A stretch of DNA of 64,000 bases from Streptomyces sp. JB150 (GTDB lineage Bacteria > Actinomycetota > Actinomycetes > Streptomycetales > Streptomycetaceae). Where the stretch lies: NCBI RefSeq assembly GCF_011193355.1, contig NZ_CP049780.1:5003803-5067802 (forward strand). The letters are read 5' to 3'. Both the position numbers and the translations under genes were made by a program. Within the stretch, counting starts at the first letter, position 1. Each line of letters opens with the position of its first letter. Positions 16,364 through 26,400 of this stretch are shown one piece after another. The notes under the pieces are model-generated. The model ran no database searches. It worked only from the letters and a program-made list of their open reading frames with translations, and was not told where the DNA came from.

Positions 16364-17875
16364 TCAGTCGCAGACCTTGCCGTCCTTCGGGACCGTGCCG
16401 TCCAGCAGGTAGGCGTTCACCGTCGAGTCGACGCAGGAGCTGCCGCTGCCGTAGGCGCCGTGGCCGTCGCCGTTCCAGGTGAGGACCACGCCTACGCCCT
16501 TGCCCAGTTCGTCGGCCATCCGGCGGGCACCCTCGACCGGGGTCGCCGGGTCGCCGGTGTTGCCGACCGTGAGGATGGGGGCCGCGCCGGGGGCACGCAC
16601 GTCCGGGGTGTCGTGCAGGCCGGGCACCGGCCAGTCGTGGCACCAGCCCGCGGTGTCCCAGCCCAGGAAGGCGCCGAACACGGGGGAGATCTTCTCGAAC
16701 TCGGGCAGCAGCGCCTTGGTCTGTGCGGCGGTGGGCCGCTGCCGGTCGTCGAGGCACGATATGACCCGCTGTGAGTGGGTCGTCGTGCCGTAGCGGCCGG
16801 ACGCGTCGCGTTCGTTGTAGCCGTCGGCGAGGGCCAGCAGCTCCGCGCCGTCGCCCTCCTCGGCGGCCTTGAGGGCGCTGGTCAGTGTGGGCCAGCTGTC
16901 CTTGCCGTACAGCGGGAGCACGATGCCGGTCAGGGCGAGGGTCTGGGTGAGTTCGCGGCCGGGGGTGGAGGTGGGCAGCGGCTCGGCGTCGATGCGCCTC
17001 AGCAGGTCCGCGATCTCACGCGTGCCCTGCTCGGGGTCCCGGCCCGTCGACCTCAGGTAGTCGTCGAGCGCGCGCTGGAAGCCGAGGGTCTGGTTCTTGG
17101 CGTGCCCGATCGTGTCGGCGCTCGGGTCGACGACCGCGTCCAGCACCATCCGGCCGACGTTCTTCGGGAACAGGTGGGCGTAGACGCCGCCCAGTTCGGT
17201 GCCGTAGGAGATGCCGAAGTAGTGCAGCTTGTCGTCGCCGAGGGCCTGGCGCATCAGGTCCATGTCGCGGGCCGTGTCGGTGGTGGACACGTGCTTGAGC
17301 AGCTTGCCGGCGGCCTGCCGGCAGCCGCGGCCGAAGTCCGCCGCGTCCTCGAGGTAGGCCTTCTCCTCGGCCGGGGTGTCCGGGGTGGCGTCCACCTTCG
17401 CCTCGGCGGCCTGGATCTCCTTGTCGTCGCGGCAGCGCACGCCCTCACTGGCCGCCACCCCGCGCGGGTCGAAGCTGACCAGGTCGTACCGCTCGCGCAG
17501 CGACGAGACGGCGGAGGCGTACGACGGCATCATCGACACACCCGAGCCGCCGGGACCGCCGAAGTTGAACAGCAGGGAGCCGATGCGGTCGTCACCGGTC
17601 GCCTTGGCGCGGATCAGCGCTATCCCGATCGTCTCGCCGTCGGACTTCGACCAGTCCAGCGGCGCCCGGAGCGTCGCGCACTGCCACTCGCTGCCGGGGG
17701 CGGGAGCGTCCGCGGTGGCCTCGCAGCGGCCCCAGTCGAGCTTCTGCGACGCCGGTGACGCGCCCGAGGACCGCTCCCCGCCGTCCCCGGACCGGCCGTC
17801 ACCGGTCGAGTCGCAGCCCGACACCAGGAGTGCCGCCGCTGCACCCAGCGCCGCCCACCGTACGAATCGCGCCAT
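16364..17875 (-). CDS. Secreted lipoprotein tripeptidyl aminopeptidase-like hydrolase
   Basis: 503 residues of the alpha/beta-fold tripeptidyl aminopeptidase (SlpD/Tap) family. Signal peptide with lipobox LLVSGC gives a lipid-anchored Cys near residue 21. Seen: oxyanion motif NFGGPGGSG near 105, nucleophile elbow GISYGTELGG, acid in VGNTGDPATP and catalytic His in GDGHGAYGSG near the end. ATG at 17875 was chosen because the GGGG ribosome site is 8 nt upstream; a GTG two codons earlier is possible. The next gene upstream encodes a close paralogue, so the pair arose by tandem duplication. Likely degrades peptides outside the cell. Confidence 0.9.
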   Translation of the reverse strand: MARFVRWAALGAAAALLVSGCDSTGDGRSGDGGERSSGASPASQKLDWGRCEATADAPAPGSEWQCATLRAPLDWSKSDGETIGIALIRAKATGDDRIGSLLFNFGGPGGSGVSMMPSYASAVSSLRERYDLVSFDPRGVAASEGVRCRDDKEIQAAEAKVDATPDTPAEEKAYLEDAADFGRGCRQAAGKLLKHVSTTDTARDMDLMRQALGDDKLHYFGISYGTELGGVYAHLFPKNVGRMVLDAVVDPSADTIGHAKNQTLGFQRALDDYLRSTGRDPEQGTREIADLLRRIDAEPLPTSTPGRELTQTLALTGIVLPLYGKDSWPTLTSALKAAEEGDGAELLALADGYNERDASGRYGTTTHSQRVISCLDDRQRPTAAQTKALLPEFEKISPVFGAFLGWDTAGWCHDWPVPGLHDTPDVRAPGAAPILTVGNTGDPATPVEGARRMADELGKGVGVVLTWNGDGHGAYGSGSSCVDSTVNAYLLDGTVPKDGKVCD

Positions 17876-18009
17876 GGACACATCCCCCCTCGCAGGCCTC
17901 CGCGTCCGTTCCGCGGATGGCTGTCACGCCATGGTAGGCGTATCCCGCCGAGCCCGTCCGAGCCTGTGGATAACCCTCTGATCTGCGCTTTCCTGGCAAG
18001 CTCGGGTGA

Positions 18010-19554
18010 TCAGGAGCAGACGGTCCCGGCCTTCGGCAGCTTTCCGTCCAGCAGATAGCCGTGCACGGCGTCCTGCACGCACCTGTTCTTGCTGTCGTAC
18101 GCGCCGTGCCCCTGGCCCCTGTACGTCAGCTCCACACCGACCCCCTCGCCCAGCGCCCGCACCATCCTGCGCGCGCCCTCGTACGGGGTGGCCGGGTCGC
18201 CGGTGTTGCCGATGACCAGGATCGGCGCCGCTCCCGGCGCGCTCACGTCGGGATGGTCGGCGGCGCCCGGCACCGGCCAGTCGGTGCAGCCGAGCATGCC
18301 CCAGGCGAGGTACTCCCCGAACAGCGGCGAGGCGGCCCGGAACGCGGGCAGCCGGCGCTCCACGTGCGCGACGTCGTACCGCGGCTTGTCGTCGGCGCAG
18401 GTGATGGCCGTGTTGGCCGCGACGATGTTGCTGTACTCGCCGTTGGTCCTGCGTCCGTTCAACGTGTCGGACAGCAGCATCAGGATCTGCCCGTTGCCGT
18501 CGTAGGCCTGGTCCAGGCCCTCCGTCAGGTAGTCCCAGAACTCCTGCGAGTACAGGGCCTGCGCGATGCCGCCGGTCGCGGCGGTCTGGGTCAGTTCGCG
18601 CGGGAAGACGCCGGGGATGGGTTTGCTGTCGAGGTCCCTCAGCAGTGCGGCGATGCGGCCCTCGACGTCCTGCGCGCTGTCCCCGATCGGGCACTCCTCC
18701 GTCTTCGACACACAGTTCTCGGCGAAGTTGCCGAGCGCGCGCTGGAAGCCCCTGGCCTGTCCGAGCGAGCCCTGCTCGGGCGTCTGAGTCGGGTCCACCA
18801 CGGCGTCGAAGACGGCGCGGCCGACGTTCCTCGGGAACAGGTGGGCGTAGACGCCGCCCAGTTCGGTGCCGTAGGAGATGCCGAAGTAGTGCAGCTTCTC
18901 GTCGCCGAGGACCTGGCGCATCAGGTCCATGTCGCGGGCCGCGTCGGCGGTGAGCACATGCGGCAGCATCGTCGCGGAGTTCTTCTCGCAGGCCGCGTTG
19001 AAGTCCTCTACGTCCTCCAGCAGTTCCGTGCGCTCGGCCGCGTCGTCGGGGGTCGCGTCCTGCTGGAAGTACGCGTCGAGCCGCTGGTCGTTCAGGCACC
19101 GCACGGGCGCGCTGCGCCCCACTCCGCGCGGGTCGAAGCTGACCAGGTCGTAGCGGGTGCGCAGCTCCTCGTAGTCGTTGCCGAAGGCGGGCAGCGCGGC
19201 GACGCCGGAGCCGCCCGGGCCGCCGAAGTTGAAGATCAGGGAGCCGATGCGCCGGCCGGTGCCGGTGGCCTCCGCGCGGATCAGCGACAGCTCGATCGTG
19301 TCGCCCTCGGGGTCGTCCCAGTCGCGGGGCGCCTTCATGGTGGCGCACTCCCACTCCCCGCCGTTCGGCAGCGGCGACGGGGAGTTCCCGCCGCCCTGCG
19401 CCTGCGACGGCGCCGGGCAGTCCTCCCAGCTGAGCCTCTGCCGCGTCAGGTCCTCGTCCTCGGCGCCGTCGTCGCCGCATCCCGCCAGCAGCGACGTCAG
19501 CAGCAGGGCGGAGGCGGTCACGGCGGCCGCGCGCAGCGGGGAGGGCTTCGGCAT
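18010..19554 (-). CDS. Second secreted lipoprotein tripeptidyl aminopeptidase-like hydrolase
   Basis: 514 residues, paralogous to the following gene along most of its length. Signal peptide with lipobox LLAGC, oxyanion motif NFGGPGGSG, nucleophile elbow GISYGTELGG, acid region IGNTGDPATP and His in GQGHGAYDSKN, ending with a Cys as its neighbour nearly does. The ATG at 19554 has GGGG 3-7 nt upstream. The Ser-Asp-His set is complete, so both copies should be active. A 129-bp gap separates it from the next copy, so each may have its own promoter. Confidence 0.9.
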   Translation of the reverse strand: MPKPSPLRAAAVTASALLLTSLLAGCGDDGAEDEDLTRQRLSWEDCPAPSQAQGGGNSPSPLPNGGEWECATMKAPRDWDDPEGDTIELSLIRAEATGTGRRIGSLIFNFGGPGGSGVAALPAFGNDYEELRTRYDLVSFDPRGVGRSAPVRCLNDQRLDAYFQQDATPDDAAERTELLEDVEDFNAACEKNSATMLPHVLTADAARDMDLMRQVLGDEKLHYFGISYGTELGGVYAHLFPRNVGRAVFDAVVDPTQTPEQGSLGQARGFQRALGNFAENCVSKTEECPIGDSAQDVEGRIAALLRDLDSKPIPGVFPRELTQTAATGGIAQALYSQEFWDYLTEGLDQAYDGNGQILMLLSDTLNGRRTNGEYSNIVAANTAITCADDKPRYDVAHVERRLPAFRAASPLFGEYLAWGMLGCTDWPVPGAADHPDVSAPGAAPILVIGNTGDPATPYEGARRMVRALGEGVGVELTYRGQGHGAYDSKNRCVQDAVHGYLLDGKLPKAGTVCS

Positions 19555-19691
19555 GTCCCCATCCTGCGGCGGCACCGGAGGGGGCGCGCGGGGCACGAGC
19601 CGTACGAGGTACGCGCGCGTGGGTGCCGCGCACGCCGAGGGAACGCGTACGCACGCCGGGCGAGGCACGCGTACGCGCGCGTGCTCCCGCG

Positions 19692-22613
19692 CTAGAGGGC
19701 GCCCTTGCGGGTGAGGTGGTTGAAGGCGATCCAGCCCGGCAGCACCGGCAGCCACAGCGTCAGCATCCGGAACAGCAGGACGGACGGGGCGGCGACCTCG
19801 CTGGGCAGGCCGACGGCGATCAGGCCGACCGTCAGGGTCACGTCGACCGCGCCGACACCACCCGGCGTGGGCGCCGCGGACCCCAGCGCGTTGCCCGCGA
19901 GGAACACGACGGCCACGCTGGCGAGGCTGATGGAGGTCGTCTCGTTGTCGAAGGCCCGGATGGACGCGTCCAGGCACATCACGAAGCAGGCCGTGAGCAG
20001 CAGCATGCCGCCGATGCCGGTGAGCAGCTTCTGGGGCCGCTGCAGCACGTCCAGCATGCGGGGCACGACGCCCGCGAAGAGCGACCTCACGCGCGTGACG
20101 ACGAACTTGCGCAGAAACGGCACCGAGGTCACCACGAGCACCAGCACTGCCACCGTGAGCAGACCCGCGATGACCGTCCGGGACGGCGACAGCGAGGGCG
20201 TCTTCTCGGTACCGGTCAGATAGCCGAAGGACAGCAGCATGAGGATGTGGCAGCCGAGGCCGAACAACTGCGAGGCGCCGACACTGGCCACCGCCAGGCC
20301 CGGACGTACGCCCGCGCGCTGGAGGAACCGCGTGTTCAGCGCCACGCCGCCGACCGCGGCCGGTGCCACGATCTTCACGAAGGACCCGGCGACCTGGGCC
20401 GCCACGGTCCGCAGGAACGGCACTCGCTCCGGCACGAACCCCAGCAGGCTCATGGCGGCGGCCAGATAGCTCAGCGCCGAGAACAGCACCGCCGCCACCA
20501 CCCAGCCCCACTCGGCGTTGGCGATGAGCGGACCGAACTCGATGTGCGTGAGCTGCGTCAGCAGGAAGTACGCGGCGATGGCGCCGGCGATGAAACTGAT
20601 CAGCGTGCGCGGCCGGATCCGCTCCAGGCGGGCGGGCTCGACGGGCGCCTGCGGCCTGATCCGCAGCACCTCGTGGCGGATCTGGGTGAGCAGATCCTCC
20701 TCGCGCGCCTCCTCCAGCGCCTCGTCGATGGCCCGCTTCTCGGCCCGCGCCTGCGCGCGTACGGCCTTCTTGCCCGGCTTCTCCGGGGCGGCCGGGGCCT
20801 CCTCGCCGTCGGCGGCCTCCGCGCGGGCGGCCTTTGCCAGCCGGGACGCCTCCAGGACCGCCTCGCGCTCCCGCTCGGCCCGCTCCCGGGCCAGCCGGCG
20901 CAGGGTCGCCCGCGTGGAGCGGGTCAGCGCGATGGGCTGGAGCATCGGGAGGCAGTCCGCCACCGCGTCGGGCCCGAGCACGCCGACCGCCGAGGCCACC
21001 GCGCGCTCGGCGCCCACCCGCAGCGCGAGCGTCGTCATCAGCTGGGCGACGTCCATGCGCAGCAGCAGGTCACCGGCCGCGATCTCGCCGCCGCGCAGAT
21101 CCGTGAGGATCACCCTGCTGGAACGATCCACCAGGATGGCGTCCCCGGCGAGCCTGCGGTGCGCGATCCGCCGCGACTGCAGGGCGCGCACCTGGTGCCA
21201 GGTGTTGCGCAGCAGTTCGTCCGTGATCTCCTCGTCGGCCAGCGAGTCCAGGGTGCGCCCGCCGGTGTGCTCGTAGACGAGCATCACGGCGTCCGGTCCC
21301 AGCTCGGAGGTGGCGATCAGCTTCGGGGCGTTGGCGCCGGCCGCGATGGCCGCGTAGGCGAGCAGCGCCTCCTGCTCCAGGGCCTGGCGCAGCGACTGGA
21401 GGCTGCGGCGGGTGGCGAAGCCGCGCAGGGTCAGATTGCGCCACACCCGGTAGAAGAAGCCCTGGGCCTGCTGCTCGCGGTCGACGACCGTGACGTCGAG
21501 GGGCGGGCCGTCCTCCAGGGTGACGAAGTAGCGCCGGCCGCGGTCGCCGCTGTCGGGGGTGTCCCCGGTGTCCTCGCGGGCCGCGCTCACCGGGCGGAAC
21601 CCGACGGTCCGCAGGCCTGCCATCAGGGTCCGCCCGGTGGGGCGGACGTTGGGCGAGCCGACCGCGTACAGCGTGCCGTAGGCCACGGTCCAGCCGATCA
21701 GCACCGTCAGGATGATCGAGAACGGTGTCGTGTAGCCGGTGACCAGCATCGAGAACGCGTCGAGGAGGAGCACGATCCACAGCACCGCGCGCCAGCGCGG
21801 CCTGCGCGACATGCCAACGGCCGTCATGTACGCGATGACGGGCGCCAGGTAGCCGTGCACCGGGTCGGTGAGGGCGCTGAGGTCTCCGGGCGAGGGCTGG
21901 GTCAGGGCCTCCTGGATGGAGTCCGGGGCGGCACGGGCGACCCAGAGGTCGGTGGCGAGGGTCACACCGTGGGCGAGGACGGCCGCGAGCACGCCGTCGG
22001 CGATCCGCAGCCCGTCCCGTTTGATCAGCCGTTCGATCGCGAAGGCGACCGGCACCAGGAGGATCGCGATGCTGGAGGCCAGTCCCGCGATCTTGATGAG
22101 CAGGTCGGGGGCCTGGCCGGTGCCCTTGGTGATGTCCTGTTCGAGGCCCGAAGTGGTGCCGTGCGCGAACGCGGCGATGGCGAGCAGCACGATGACCGCG
22201 AGCACGCCCACCAGGAGCCGCATCAGATCCGAGGGGCGGTGCACGCGCGCCGGGAGGAGCGGTTCGTCGCCTTCGACGGCGTCGGTCGGGGCGTCGGGGT
22301 CGATGGGGGCGTCGGGGCCGGTCGGGGCGTCGCGGCCGGTGCCGCCGGCGTTGCCGCCGGACGCGTCCGCGGTCGTGGCTTCGCGCGGGTCGTGCTCGCC
22401 CGCTTCCGGATCCTGATCACCCGCTGCCGCCGGGTCCTCGCGCGGTTCCTGCCCGGCCTGCGCCCCGGCCTCCGCCTGTGCCTCGGCCGCCTGTGGCGCC
22501 CCGCCCTGACCCGGCTCCCGGGCACTCTCGCCGGCCGTGTCGACGGTGTCCGGGCGCGACGACGCATCAGAGGTGCTGTCCGCGTCCTCCGGGTGCACAC
22601 CCTGCTGCTTCAT
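19692..22613 (-). CDS. Membrane protein joining a kinase-like domain to an UPF0104/LPG-synthase-type flippase domain
   Basis: 973 residues. Residues 1-110 are acidic and disordered (Ala/Asp/Glu/Pro). About six or seven hydrophobic segments follow. The central block (about 350-600) resembles a protein-kinase fold: FYRVWRNLTLRGF, LVYEHTGGRTL, HRRLAGDAILVD in the catalytic-loop place and VILTDLRGGEIA in the metal-loop place. A charged linker precedes a C-terminal domain with seven or more hydrophobic segments typical of the lysylphosphatidylglycerol synthase transmembrane family (PFLRTVAAQVAGSF, SAAPTPGGVGAVD). It may couple lipid translocation to a regulatory or substrate-binding kinase fold. 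ATG at 22613 preferred over a GTG eight codons earlier, on position of AGAAGAGA. Confidence 0.82.
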   Translation of the reverse strand: MKQQGVHPEDADSTSDASSRPDTVDTAGESAREPGQGGAPQAAEAQAEAGAQAGQEPREDPAAAGDQDPEAGEHDPREATTADASGGNAGGTGRDAPTGPDAPIDPDAPTDAVEGDEPLLPARVHRPSDLMRLLVGVLAVIVLLAIAAFAHGTTSGLEQDITKGTGQAPDLLIKIAGLASSIAILLVPVAFAIERLIKRDGLRIADGVLAAVLAHGVTLATDLWVARAAPDSIQEALTQPSPGDLSALTDPVHGYLAPVIAYMTAVGMSRRPRWRAVLWIVLLLDAFSMLVTGYTTPFSIILTVLIGWTVAYGTLYAVGSPNVRPTGRTLMAGLRTVGFRPVSAAREDTGDTPDSGDRGRRYFVTLEDGPPLDVTVVDREQQAQGFFYRVWRNLTLRGFATRRSLQSLRQALEQEALLAYAAIAAGANAPKLIATSELGPDAVMLVYEHTGGRTLDSLADEEITDELLRNTWHQVRALQSRRIAHRRLAGDAILVDRSSRVILTDLRGGEIAAGDLLLRMDVAQLMTTLALRVGAERAVASAVGVLGPDAVADCLPMLQPIALTRSTRATLRRLARERAEREREAVLEASRLAKAARAEAADGEEAPAAPEKPGKKAVRAQARAEKRAIDEALEEAREEDLLTQIRHEVLRIRPQAPVEPARLERIRPRTLISFIAGAIAAYFLLTQLTHIEFGPLIANAEWGWVVAAVLFSALSYLAAAMSLLGFVPERVPFLRTVAAQVAGSFVKIVAPAAVGGVALNTRFLQRAGVRPGLAVASVGASQLFGLGCHILMLLSFGYLTGTEKTPSLSPSRTVIAGLLTVAVLVLVVTSVPFLRKFVVTRVRSLFAGVVPRMLDVLQRPQKLLTGIGGMLLLTACFVMCLDASIRAFDNETTSISLASVAVVFLAGNALGSAAPTPGGVGAVDVTLTVGLIAVGLPSEVAAPSVLLFRMLTLWLPVLPGWIAFNHLTRKGAL

Positions 22614-22769
22614 CGTCTCTTCTTGGTCTCGTATCACCAGTCACCGCCCGCACGATGGTGGCATGCTCCACCGACACTCGCGGGCATCAGGGTGCGCATG
22701 CGGGGGCGCACAGTCTGCCCGAAGCGCCGCTGCGGGGCGAGGGTCACGCATGGTCACGACCGCGTCACA

Positions 22770-22792
22770 TTGTCGGTGGCATGCGGCAGGAT
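22770..22792 (+). promoter_or_regulatory. RecA-NDp/PafBC-like promoter of the alkyltransferase-like gene
   Basis: TTGTCGGTG, 8 bp, then CAGGAT. The -35-like half matches the known TTGTCRGTG consensus at 9 of 9; the -10 starts with C rather than T. The ATG lies 8 nt after the last T of the -10, so the message may be leaderless. Confidence 0.55.
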
Positions 22793-22799
22793 GGGACGA

Positions 22800-23186
22800 A
22801 TGAGTGAGGAGAGCCTTCCCGACGACGCCCGCGTGGAGTACTCCGAAGCCCTGCCGGAATACGCCGAGCGGGTCCTCGACGTCGCGGAGATGATCCCGCC
22901 GGGGCGTGTCATGACCTACGGCGACGTCGCCGAGTGGCTGGAGGAGGGCGGTCCGCGTCAGGTCGGCCGGGTGATGGCGCTCTACGGCGGTGCCGTGCCC
23001 TGGTGGCGGGTCGTCCGCGCGGACGGCGTCCTGCTCCCCGGCCACGAACAGGAGGCCATGGCCCGTTACCGCGCGGAGGGCACGCCCCTGAAGGAGGCGA
23101 GCCGGGCGGCCGAGGGCCACCTGCCACGGGTCGACATGCGACGGGCGCGGTGGGACGGCGGGGAACGCGCGAAGGGTCACACCTGA
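22800..23186 (+). CDS. Alkyltransferase-like protein (ATL, MGMT family without the active Cys)
   Basis: 128 residues of the O6-alkylguanine transferase DNA-binding fold. The helix-turn-helix part reads MIPPGRVMTYGDVAEWL and RQVGRVMA. In place of the PCHRV active-site motif it has PWWRVV, so the alkyl-acceptor Cys is replaced by Trp. In characterised ATL proteins this means the lesion is bound and handed to nucleotide-excision repair rather than reversed. It sits upstream of adnA on the same strand, and a DNA-damage-type promoter precedes it. ATG at 22800; no ribosome site is needed if leaderless. A homologue (Rv3204) is recalled next to adn genes in mycobacteria. Confidence 0.9.
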   Translation: MSEESLPDDARVEYSEALPEYAERVLDVAEMIPPGRVMTYGDVAEWLEEGGPRQVGRVMALYGGAVPWWRVVRADGVLLPGHEQEAMARYRAEGTPLKEASRAAEGHLPRVDMRRARWDGGERAKGHT

Positions 23187-23442
23187 CAGCTTCCGCCATC
23201 GGCGAAGGCCGTGGGTGACGCGTGATCCGTACGGGGGAGGCTGGGCACTCCCGTGACATGACGTACGTTCGAGAGGAAAGGGACGTACGGTTCCACTGAG
23301 CCGGGAGAGAGCAACCGGAAGCCCTGCTTCCGGCCCAGGTGCCGGCGTAGCGTCGGCTCCGCGCGTCCCCTCATCCCCCGGCCACCGCCGTCCCCGCACG
23401 GCGATCGGCACACCAGCACACCCACCAGGACCGGCGAACCAC

Positions 23443-26400
23443 GTGAGCTCCTCTTTCTCCACCAGGCGCCTGTCGCACCCCGCGGTGCGACAGGGGAACC
23501 GTGGCGCTTACCGGCTCGTCCGTACCCCTCCGGCCCGACCGGATCCCCCTGATCTGGACGCCGCACAGCGCTCCGTGGTTGACCACCGGTCCGGTCCGCT
23601 GCTCGTCCTCGCCGGTCCGGGCACCGGCAAGACGACCACGCTGGTGGAGTCGGTGGCCGCGCGGATCGCCCGCGGAGCCGACCCCGAACGCATCCTCGTG
23701 CTGACCTTCAGCCGCAAGGCGGCCGTCGAACTGCGCGACCGCATGGCCCTGCGCATGGGCGCCGCCCGCGCGCCCCGGGCGACCACCTTCCACTCGTTCG
23801 GCTACGCCCTGGTCCGCGCCCACCAGGACAGCGACCTGTTCGTCGAGCCGCTGCGGCTGCTGTCCGGTCCCGAGCAGGACGTCGCCGTCCGGGAGCTGCT
23901 CGCCGGCCAGCGCGAACTCGAGCGGAGCGGTCTGGCCCATGTGCGCTGGCCTGACGAGCTGCGCGCCTGCCTGACCACCCGCGGCTTCGCCGACGAGGTC
24001 CGCGCGGTCCTCGCCCGCACCCGCGAGCTGGGCCTCGGCCCGGACGCCCTCGACGCCTTCGCCCGGCGCATCGGCCGCCCGGACTGGCGCGCGGCGGCCG
24101 CCTTCCTCGCCGAATACCTCGACGTGCTCGACCTGCACGGGGTCATCGACTACGCCGAACTCGTCCACCGCGCGGTGCTGCTCGCCCAGCGCCCCGAGGT
24201 GGCCACATGGCTCGCCGGGCAGTACGACGCGGTGTACGTGGACGAGTACCAGGACACCGACCCGGCGCAGGTACGGCTGCTGCACGCCCTCGCCGGCGGT
24301 GGGCACACCCTCGTCGCGTTCGGCGACCCCGACCAGTCGATCTACGCCTTCCGCGGTGCCGACGTGAACGGCATCCTCGACTTCCCGCACACCTTCCCGC
24401 GCGCCGACGGCCGCCCCGCCCCCGTCCAGGTCCTGCGCACCTCCCGCCGCTCCGGCGCGACGCTGCTGGCCGCGACCCGGCTGCTCACCCAGCGCATGCC
24501 GCTGACCCGGCTCCCGGCCGAGAAGGTGCGCGCCCACCGGGAGCTGACCCCGGTGCGCGACGGCGGGCGCGTGGAGGTGTACACCTACCCGACGCCCGGC
24601 ACCGAGCTGGACAACATCGCCGACATCCTGCGCCGCGCCCACCTGGAGGACGACGTCCCCTGGCGGGACATGGCCGTCCTCGTGCGCGCGGGCTCCCGGA
24701 CCATCCCCGCGGTCCGCCGCGCCCTCACCGCCGCGGGCGTCCCCCTCGACATCGACGGCGACGACCTGCCGCTGCGGCACGAGCCGGCGGTGGCGCCCCT
24801 GCTGACCGCGCTGCGGGCGGTGGCGACGGCGGAGGCGGGGACCGCGGCCGCGTCCGAGGAGACCGGCTCGGAGGGGGGCACTCCCGAGGCCGCCGGCGCG
24901 CAGGACAGCGGCTCGCAGGACGCCGATCGTCAGGACATCGGCCGGCGGGACTCCGATCCGCAGGAAGTCGACCCGGCCGACACCGGCCGGCAGGCACTCA
25001 ACCAGCATTCCCTCGACCAGCCGGCCCTCGACCCGGCCGACACAGACCGGCAGGGCTCCGACCCGCAGGGCACCGACGCGCAGGACCTCGACCCGTCCGG
25101 CACGGACTCGCAGGACACCGCCCCGGCGCCAACCGCCCCGACGCAACCCGTTCCGACGCAACCCGCCCTTGCGGACCTCGCCCCGGACGCCCCCGACCCC
25201 TGCTGGCTCGACACCGAGACCGCCCTCACCCTCCTCACCTCCCCCCTCGCCGGCATGGACGCCGCCGACCTGCGGCGCCTGGGGCGTGCCCTGCGCGAGG
25301 AGGAGCGCGCCGCGGGCAACCCCGTACCGCCGCCGTCGGACGTGCTGCTCGCGCGGGCGCTCGCCGAACCGGAGCGCCTGGTCGCGCACGACCCGGCGTA
25401 CGCGCGCGGAGCCCAGCGCCTCGGCGCGTTGTTGCGCACGGCGCGCGAGCGCCTGGCGCGTGGCGGTACGGCCGAGGAGGCGCTGTGGGACCTCTGGTCG
25501 GGCACGCCCTGGCCCGCGCGGCTGGAGCGCGCCGCGCGGCGCGGCGGCGCGGCGGGCCGCAACGCCGACCGGGACCTGGACGCCGTGTGCGCCCTGTTCG
25601 CGACGGCCGCCCGCGCGGAGGAGCGCACCGGCGGCCGGGGCGCCCTCAACTTCCTGGAGCAGATCGAGGCCGAGGACATCGCCGCGGACACCCTCACGCG
25701 GCGCGCCCTGCGCCCCGACGCGGTGCGCCTGATGACCGCGCACCGCGCGAAGGGCCTGGAATGGCGGCTTGTCGTCGTGGCCGGTGTGCAGGAGGGTCTG
25801 TGGCCGGACCTGCGCCGCCGTGGCTCCCTCCTGGAGGCCGACCGCATCGGCCGCGACGGCCTCGCCGAACCACTCACCCCGGGCGCCCTGCTCGCCGAGG
25901 AGCGCCGCCTGTTCTACGTGGCCGCCACGCGCGCGCGGGACCGGCTCGTCGTCACCGCGGTCAAGGCTCCCGCGGACGACGGCGACCAGCCCTCCCGCTT
26001 CCTCACCGAACTCGGCGTCGAACCCAAGGACGTCACCGGCCGCCCGCGCCGGCCCCTGTCGGTCGCCGCGCTCGTCGCCGAGCTGCGCGCGACGGTCGTC
26101 GACCCGCGCGTGTCGGAGGCGCTGCGCGAGGCCGCCGCGCGCCGGCTGGCCCGGCTCGCCGCGCTCGCCGACGAGGACGGCCGGCCCCTGGTGCCCGCCG
26201 CCCACCCCTACCGCTGGTGGGGCATGTTCGAGCCGACCGAGAGCAAGGTGCCGCTGCGCCACCGCGACCAGCCCCTGGAGCTGTCCGGCAGCGCCCTCGA
26301 CCAGCTCGCCAACACCTGCTCCCTCCAGTGGTTCCTCAGCCGCGAGGTGAAGGCCGACGCGCCCGCCACCGCCGCCCAGGGCTTCGGCAACGTGGTGCAC

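Noticed and set aside
17924..22637. Very long opposite or shifted frames over the peptidase and flippase genes
   Set aside because: Arg/Ala/Pro/Gly-rich shadow translations without domains; the motif-bearing frames are on the minus strand as annotated.
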